The notes under the pieces are model-generated. The model saw nothing but the letters and a program-made list of their open reading frames with translations. It was not told where the DNA came from and did not search any database. A stretch of 64,000 nt of DNA from Phoronis australis (lineage: Eukaryota > Phoronida > Phoronidae), in NCBI GenBank assembly GCA_002633005.1, contig NMRA01000608.1, positions 79,500-143,499 on the forward strand, in the 5' to 3' direction. Position 1 is the first letter of the stretch; each line of letters opens with the position of its first letter. Below are positions 60,701 to 64,000 of this stretch, one piece after another. The position numbers and the translations under genes are program-made.

Positions 60701-60759
60701 GGAACCTGGCTAGTATTTTGCTGCTTCTTCTTCTTCTTACGTCGCTTAACAGTGTCCAT
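51584..60759 (-). CDS. ddx18: DDX18 / Has1 nucleolar DEAD-box RNA helicase (whole gene)
   Basis: Eleven coding exons join in frame: 60759-60594, 59984-59811, 59048-58889, 58542-58242, 57652-57538, 56932-56793, 55942-55781, 55334-55182, 54007-53837, 52760-52583 and 51717-51584, giving 617 residues. Motifs: Q motif GFTHMTEIQ at 148-156, Walker A ARTGSGKT at 173-180, Ia PTREL at 209-213, GG at 237-238, Ib TPGR at 258-261, DEAD at 283-286, SAT at 314-316, V ARGLD at 436-440 and [10 protein letters not shown] at 461-468. The DDX18-specific C-terminal domain ([17 protein letters not shown] ... [14 protein letters not shown]) follows, then a GGGGG-basic tail. The N-terminus is Lys-rich. The family unwinds pre-rRNA/snoRNA duplexes in large-subunit assembly in the nucleolus. 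ATG at 60759 has an ideal ACCATGG context but follows a splice acceptor, so a 5' exon exists. Confidence 0.97.
52395..52506. repeat. About 20-bp tandem repeat in ddx18 last intron
   Basis: Five to six copies of a unit like CAATATTGTTCAAGCTTGAC, many of which are themselves near-palindromic. Confidence 0.85.
52583..52760 (-). CDS. ddx18: ddx18 exon 10 (C-terminal DDX18 domain)
   Basis: Encodes [20 protein letters not shown] and [15 protein letters not shown], the block specific to DDX18/Has1. Phase 0 in, phase 1 out at a GTATCC donor. Confidence 0.94.
53837..54007 (-). CDS. ddx18: ddx18 exon 9 (motif VI)
   Basis: Encodes [37 protein letters not shown] and [19 protein letters not shown]; 171 nt, phase 0 at both ends. 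Confidence 0.95.
54155..55125. repeat. Dispersed repeat cluster in ddx18 intron 8
   Basis: At least four diverged copies of a unit with CACCAATTTTCATGA, a TTTCATGAAAA-type segment, a (C)CACTAGGGGG- or CTAAGAGGCA-type segment and GAGAGGCAAATGCTAAAAAT. Same family as 49.25-49.51 kb. Confidence 0.6.
55182..55334 (-). CDS. ddx18: ddx18 exon 8 (motif V)
   Basis: Encodes [35 protein letters not shown] and [11 protein letters not shown]; 153 nt, phase 0 at both ends (donor GTGAGT). Confidence 0.95.
55781..55942 (-). CDS. ddx18: ddx18 exon 7 (motif IV region)
   Basis: Encodes [40 protein letters not shown] and [11 protein letters not shown]; 162 nt, phase 0 at both ends. Confidence 0.95.
56793..56932 (-). 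CDS. ddx18: ddx18 exon 6 (SAT motif)
   Basis: Encodes [19 protein letters not shown], then [20 protein letters not shown] and EQ; phase 1 in, phase 0 out (GTAAGT). Confidence 0.95.
57538..57652 (-). CDS. ddx18: ddx18 exon 5 (DEAD box)
   Basis: Encodes [20 protein letters not shown] and [18 protein letters not shown]; phase 0 in, phase 1 out (GTAAGT). Confidence 0.95.
57955..58322 (-). repeat. About 80-bp tandem array made from the end of ddx18 exon 4
   Basis: Four degenerate copies lie head-to-tail downstream of the true exon end: about 58161-58240, 58110-58160 (partial), 58031-58109 and 57955-58030. In transcript orientation the copies still read like [17 protein letters not shown] and [15 protein letters not shown]. 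The copy at about 58.03 kb keeps a CAG|GTAAGG donor; the others have lost it (ATAGGG, GCAAGG). Read-through from the true exon hits TAA within four codons, so they are not simply extra coding sequence. Confidence 0.9.
58242..58542 (-). CDS. ddx18: ddx18 exon 4 (motifs I, Ia, Ib)
   Basis: Acceptor TTCTCCCAG, phase 2 in. It carries [44 protein letters not shown] and [17 protein letters not shown], and exits in phase 0 at GTAGGT. Its last ~80 bp seed the tandem array in the next intron. Confidence 0.96.
58889..59048 (-). CDS. ddx18: ddx18 exon 3 (Q motif)
   Basis: Acceptor TTTTTTAG, phase 1 in. It encodes [19 protein letters not shown] then [19 protein letters not shown]; donor GTAAGA in phase 2. 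Confidence 0.94.
59525..59735. repeat. CTACCTACCCACACATCT minisatellite in ddx18 intron 2
   Basis: Tandem CTACCTACCCACACATCTCT and CTACCTACCCATGCACCTCT units. Strongly biased base composition on one strand, no gene. Confidence 0.92.
59811..59984 (-). CDS. ddx18: ddx18 exon 2 (acidic linker)
   Basis: Enters in phase 1 after CTTTTTAG. It encodes [19 protein letters not shown] and an Asp/Gly/Asn-rich acidic stretch ([14 protein letters not shown]) ending DSEQ, and exits in phase 1 at GTGAGT. An acidic low-complexity N-terminus is usual for DDX18. Confidence 0.8.
60552..60615 (-). repeat. 26-bp duplication of ddx18 exon/donor junction
   Basis: On the minus strand CTGGATAGTGCATCAGTC plus the next bases and GGTAA occur at 60615-60590 (true junction, GGTAAG) and again at 60577-60552 (GGTAAA). 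Confidence 0.85.
60594..60759 (-). CDS. ddx18: ddx18 exon with first clear ATG
   Basis: Encodes [15 protein letters not shown], then two more Lys runs up to [11 protein letters not shown], and exits in phase 1 at GTAAGT. The frame stays open upstream to a TTATTGCAG acceptor (60794), giving DSENTSLSGT before the Met. The exon's last 26 bp, donor included, are duplicated 38 bp downstream. Confidence 0.88.
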
Positions 60760-61711
60760 GGTCCCTGATAACGATGTGTTCTCACTGTCTGCAATAAGAG
60801 AATTCTCACCAGTTTTAATAAACAATGCTTATTATGACGTAGACACACAAAACATATCAGTCTCTAGATCACTATACAGCAACATCTCTGAAAACAAGGT
60901 GTCGTCATCTCTTTTATAAATAGAAAAGTGTTAGTCTAATGCAATCAAAATTCGTCAAGGATGTATGTGGGTGCAATGCTCCCTTTTGGCGACCTCAGAT
61001 TTTGTTTGGCGACCACGGAAAAATCACAAGTTGCCACTGCGAGTATCAAAAACAGACGATTCTCCCGAAATCCATTTCAAAGTTTGTGTTGTCTTCCCAA
61101 CTTTAATTCCTAATAGTTTTCCTAGATTTAATACCATTTATTTTGTGAAATAAGTGCATTTGTCACCATAGCAGTCAGCTCACATCAAACATGCATTTAA
61201 ATTACAACAGGAAATAAAGAAATGCAAGTTGAAATTATTTAGCAAAACTTGCCAGGCAAGATTGGAGGTGAAACTCGCCCTTCCACCGTTTGCGATCGTC
61301 TGAGTTTTATCTTTGATGGTGGGAGGAATTGAGTTAGAGAATGACTGGTACACATCTTTTATGGGGAGAAATTGCAGAGGTATGGTTAAGTTTCTGTGAA
61401 CGAAGTGCACCACGTTTTTTAGTGGACGATTTTGAAGTCAGATTTCGTTTGGCAACCCGGGATTTCCGCCAAGTCAGCAAATGGCCATTTTTAACACTGC
61501 GCGCACTATTTACTCTGCCCTCCAGTAGTGCGTACAGTTTTAAAAACAGCCAGTTCCCGAGTTGGGCAACTGACTGCCCGAAGAAAAAGTTTGATTACAT
61601 TAATATTTGTTCAAATTGGAAGGAACTGAAGAAATCAATGGCCTCCTAAGCCCGGGTGTCCCTCTATGCGCAAAAGGAACTTATAACAACGTGACTTTGA
61701 TGTTGTTGTAA

Positions 61712-61786
61712 TAGCCGGGAATCAAACCATTGACCCCGGTTTAACTAGTGAGTGTGCTAACCATTCAGCTAATAGGCAATTGCCGA
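61712..61786 (-). repeat. tRNA-like SINE remnant
   Basis: On the minus strand TAGCTGAATGGTTAGCAC looks like a pol III A box and GGTTTGATTCCCGG like a B box. The anticodon stem does not pair, so it is not a functional tRNA. Confidence 0.65.
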
Positions 61787-61859
61787 TTAGCGAGTTGTTA
61801 CCAGAGGCTTATATATGATTCACTGGAAGCACGTTTCACAACATTCCCCCCTTTCCTAT

Positions 61860-61877
61860 GAACAAGCGCCACCTAGC
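61860..61877 (-). promoter_or_regulatory. CTCF-like motif
   Basis: CCTGCTAGGTGGCGC on the minus strand matches about 12 of 14 positions of the CTCF core. Weaker GCGCCACCTA relatives lie at about 8738 and 24342. Several may be repeat-derived. Confidence 0.3.
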
Positions 61878-61923
61878 AGGTGAACACAAGATTCTACTCC
61901 TGCCTCCTGGACTTTTACCTCAC

Positions 61924-62092
61924 CAGGATAGCTGCCCGATTGAATGGCAATTGCCATCTGTAACTCATCGGATAATTCTGTATTGTGCTTGACCTTCAAT
62001 TTACAAAGGAGTTTCTCCAGACGGGCTTTCTGGGAAGATTTTTCATGCTTTGATCCCGAATTTCTTGCGAACTGGGTGAAGCAGGACACCAT
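61924..62092 (-). CDS. Candidate 5' coding exon, possibly the true first exon of ddx18
   Basis: ATG at 62092 opens MVSCFTQFARNSGSKHEKSS, then QKARLEKLLCKLKVKHNTEL and SDELQMAIAIQSGSYP, a basic helical stretch. It ends at a CCTG|GTGAGG donor in phase 1. The next acceptor downstream on this strand (TTATTGCAG at 60794) also needs phase 1, and the join reads [14 protein letters not shown] in frame with ddx18. The order and strand fit. Against this, the exon and about 150 bp upstream are repeated at 11.1-11.43 kb, so it may instead be a transposable element or another gene. A second donor (GAG|GTAAAA) ends it at 61919. Confidence 0.4.
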
Positions 62093-62707
62093 GAATGGTG
62101 TTTAGAGAAAGAACAATTCCTCATGGTTTGTCGAACCTGCTTTGTGTAAATTTATTGAGTTTTGTGTTTGCTCTGGACGGCTGAAGTGAAGCACCCGTGG
62201 AATTTCTAGTCGGGAGTGTTATACCTTGTAGTATTGTATTTTGGAAGAAGAAGAAGATTGTGGACGATCAGAAGCTGAGCCTGAGGACGCCTGTGACTGT
62301 GAGTCCAGTACAGTTTGACTCACTTGTCATGTGTCGTGGAAAACTGGAAGGTCTGTTATTTGTATCCCGAAATCATTACAACAATTACTGTCATGCGCGT
62401 GTATATTTCAGTCCCATTTGTGTCCCTTAGCAGCTTAATCAAGATAATATGTCAGCGTCCTTACCTCCTAGTCCTGCCATGCTTTCTTGTTATACCCGGA
62501 AACCACTCTAGAGCATGCGCATATCGTTTCTACTCTGAAGAATATGCCTTTTTAAGATTAGTAGATGAGTATTTGACAAAATCGATTCACCAGATTTCTA
62601 TATTTCACCACATTTTTGAACTATTTGAATTCATGAACCTATGAGTTGTTGTTTTTTTGAAAAATTACTGAGAACGTTATCTCCCGGGTAAATACAAGTG
62701 TTTCAAA
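62093..62707. promoter_or_regulatory. Putative shared promoter region between head-to-head genes
   Basis: If 61924-62092 is a first exon, only about 615 bp separate it from the plus-strand ATG at 62708. The half next to 62092 belongs to the unit duplicated at 11.1 kb. No TATA box is evident. Confidence 0.3.
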
Positions 62708-62720
62708 ATGGCGGACGATG
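62708..62720 (+). CDS. First exon of an unidentified gene
   Basis: TTTCAAAATGGCGGACGATG followed by a GTGAGT donor (phase 1) encodes Met-Ala-Asp-Asp. The AAAATGGCGG context is YY1-like and common at animal translation starts. Confidence 0.6.
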
Positions 62721-63147
62721 GTGAGTTCAGCTGAAACAAGCTCAACTTTTGATTAGTGTTGTTGTGGGCAAAACCGTTGAATGGCCTACGATATTGTTGA
62801 TTCTGTTAGTCAGACAGAGGGAGTGGAGAGTTTTTCAAGACTCGATATATGTTATTTTAGCATTCTTGAAGCATTAAAATTTGCAAGTGGAATTAATTCA
62901 AGAACAATTTAAATTTTTAAAAATCAAAAGACAGTCTGACAGTTGACTTTCTGAAAAGAGCACTGGTTGGATGTCTGGTGGAAGCTATGATATTGAACTT
63001 AAATTTTATAACATCTATTCGGTGCAGTAATTAATCTTGTGTGAAAAAACTAAAGTTCCCTTGTTACTAGTAGTCATGATGTGTCCTAAAAAATTGAGAG
63101 TGAGACCCAATTACTTAGAATTACTAGGTGTCAGCCATGTTTTCCAG

Positions 63148-63317
63148 ATGTTCCTCCATTGGAGGACATGTCAGATCTGCTCCACCAGGTGGAGCGGCTA
63201 CGAGAGTACAAGAAGACGTCAGAGAAGCCATCGGCCAGTATTCCTGCCAAGCTTAAAACGAAGGAAAACTCAGCCTCTCATGAGAAACAAGCAAGTGGCA
63301 GCATAAAGGACAGCACT
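63148..63317 (+). CDS. Second exon of the same unidentified gene (runs off the window)
   Basis: The TGTTTTCCAG acceptor completes the phase-1 codon, so the protein begins MADDDVPPLEDMSDLLHQVE and continues RLREYKKTSEKPSASIPAKL before a charged, Ser/Lys-rich stretch and a GTAGGT donor in phase 0. An acidic start followed by a short helical segment and a disordered basic linker is visible, but I do not recognise the family. Later exons lie beyond 64 kb. Confidence 0.6.
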
Positions 63318-63754
63318 GTAGGTTTCAACTTGTGTAGGATACACCACTGCCATGTGTAGAGCGCGGCGCAGTATTGGCTAATTCTCTATATTTGCAAAAC
63401 AGACCTGCATATTAGCAATAAGGTTTATAGTGAAATTAGCAGGCCCCCCTCTGAACATTACACCACCAGGGGCCCTGCTTTACACCTGTAGAACACCAGG
63501 GGCACTGCTTACGCAAAATGATGGGCTGCTCTGACGGGGTACCCTGTGGTTTCTAAGGCTTTTGCATATTAGCATCGATTGAAGGCTTTCAATCACTCAT
63601 TAACAGCTAATCAGCTATTCTTCAGCTACGTAGTCAAACCGTGAGATGGCTAGGGGCGTGACTTGCATTCCCACAAGTTGGCGCCCATCAGATAGTCGTG
63701 GGCTGCTAATCTGCGATTTTATCAGCGCTATTGTTGCTAATCTTACTGTTGCAG

Positions 63755-63830
63755 AGTAGCATGCTATTCTGCAATTGCATGCTATTCTGCAATAGCATGC
63801 TATTCTGCAATAGCATGCTATTCTGCAATG
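63755..63830. repeat. About 20-bp tandem repeat
   Basis: Four copies of AGCATGCTATTCTGCAAT, each containing the palindrome GCATGC, in the intron of the plus-strand gene. A single N follows at about 63843. Confidence 0.9.
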
Positions 63831-64000
63831 GTAAGGTTGCTANATCTAGCGATTTAGCCTATCCTCCAGGTTTATGGGTGTGTATAAACTATGCAAATTA
63901 AAGCTTTTTTAAGTGGTATGCGGAATGTGTCAATGAGCAAACAACCATGATAACAGTATGTTATCATAAAGTCATTTTCACAGCTAGTTGCTGCTTTCAG

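Noticed and set aside
61712-61786. tRNA gene
   Set aside because: A- and B-box-like motifs are present but the acceptor, anticodon and T stems do not pair; treated as a SINE remnant.

Overview
The window is nuclear DNA from an animal. Genes are split into short exons with GT/AG introns of about 0.3 to 8 kb. The DNA is AT-rich and full of decayed transposons and minisatellites. Two genes belong to deeply conserved animal families: the STAR RNA-binding protein Quaking/HOW and the nucleolar DEAD-box helicase DDX18/Has1. THAP-like sequence, hAT-type elements and a secreted cysteine-rich protein fit a marine invertebrate, but I cannot name the species or phylum from sequence alone. All exon joins below were worked out by hand from splice sites, reading frame and family similarity.

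Layout. 0-17 kb is gene-poor. It holds one THAP-domain exon (minus, about 0.5-0.67 kb), at least three exons of a secreted or membrane-anchored cysteine-rich protein (plus, 9.5-13.35 kb), two transposon-like inverted-repeat elements (2.0-2.16 kb and 14.82-15.42 kb), and several dispersed repeats. 17-24.3 kb is the 3' flank or 3' UTR side of quaking and carries a dense cluster of ACUAAY motifs on the transcript strand. 24.3-42.45 kb is a quaking gene on the minus strand with seven coding positions. One position is filled by either of two homologous exons of exactly 121 nt. A 75-nt exon can be skipped without changing frame, and the final exon can either read through to a short tail or be spliced at an internal GTATGT. 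45.5-47.85 kb looks like a decayed hAT transposon with a recognisable transposase relic. 51.1-60.8 kb is an 11-exon DDX18 gene (minus, 617 codons from the clear start). A further 5' exon may lie at 61.92-62.09 kb. At 62.7 kb a plus-strand gene begins head-to-head and leaves the window.

The most interesting observations are these. (1) The quaking QUA2 exons look mutually exclusive, and frame enforces it, because including both would shift the frame. (2) Eight ACUAAY elements, the motif bound by Quaking itself, lie in about 0.7 kb downstream of the quaking stop, which suggests autoregulation. (3) Exon 3' ends together with their splice donors are tandemly duplicated into the following intron at two DDX18 junctions, and a minisatellite abuts a quaking donor. 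(4) Four related CAGGGCTTGG-ended transposons sit in or beside quaking, each flanked by a 6-bp target duplication. (5) A promoter plus first-exon-like unit is present intact at 62 kb and broken at 11 kb.
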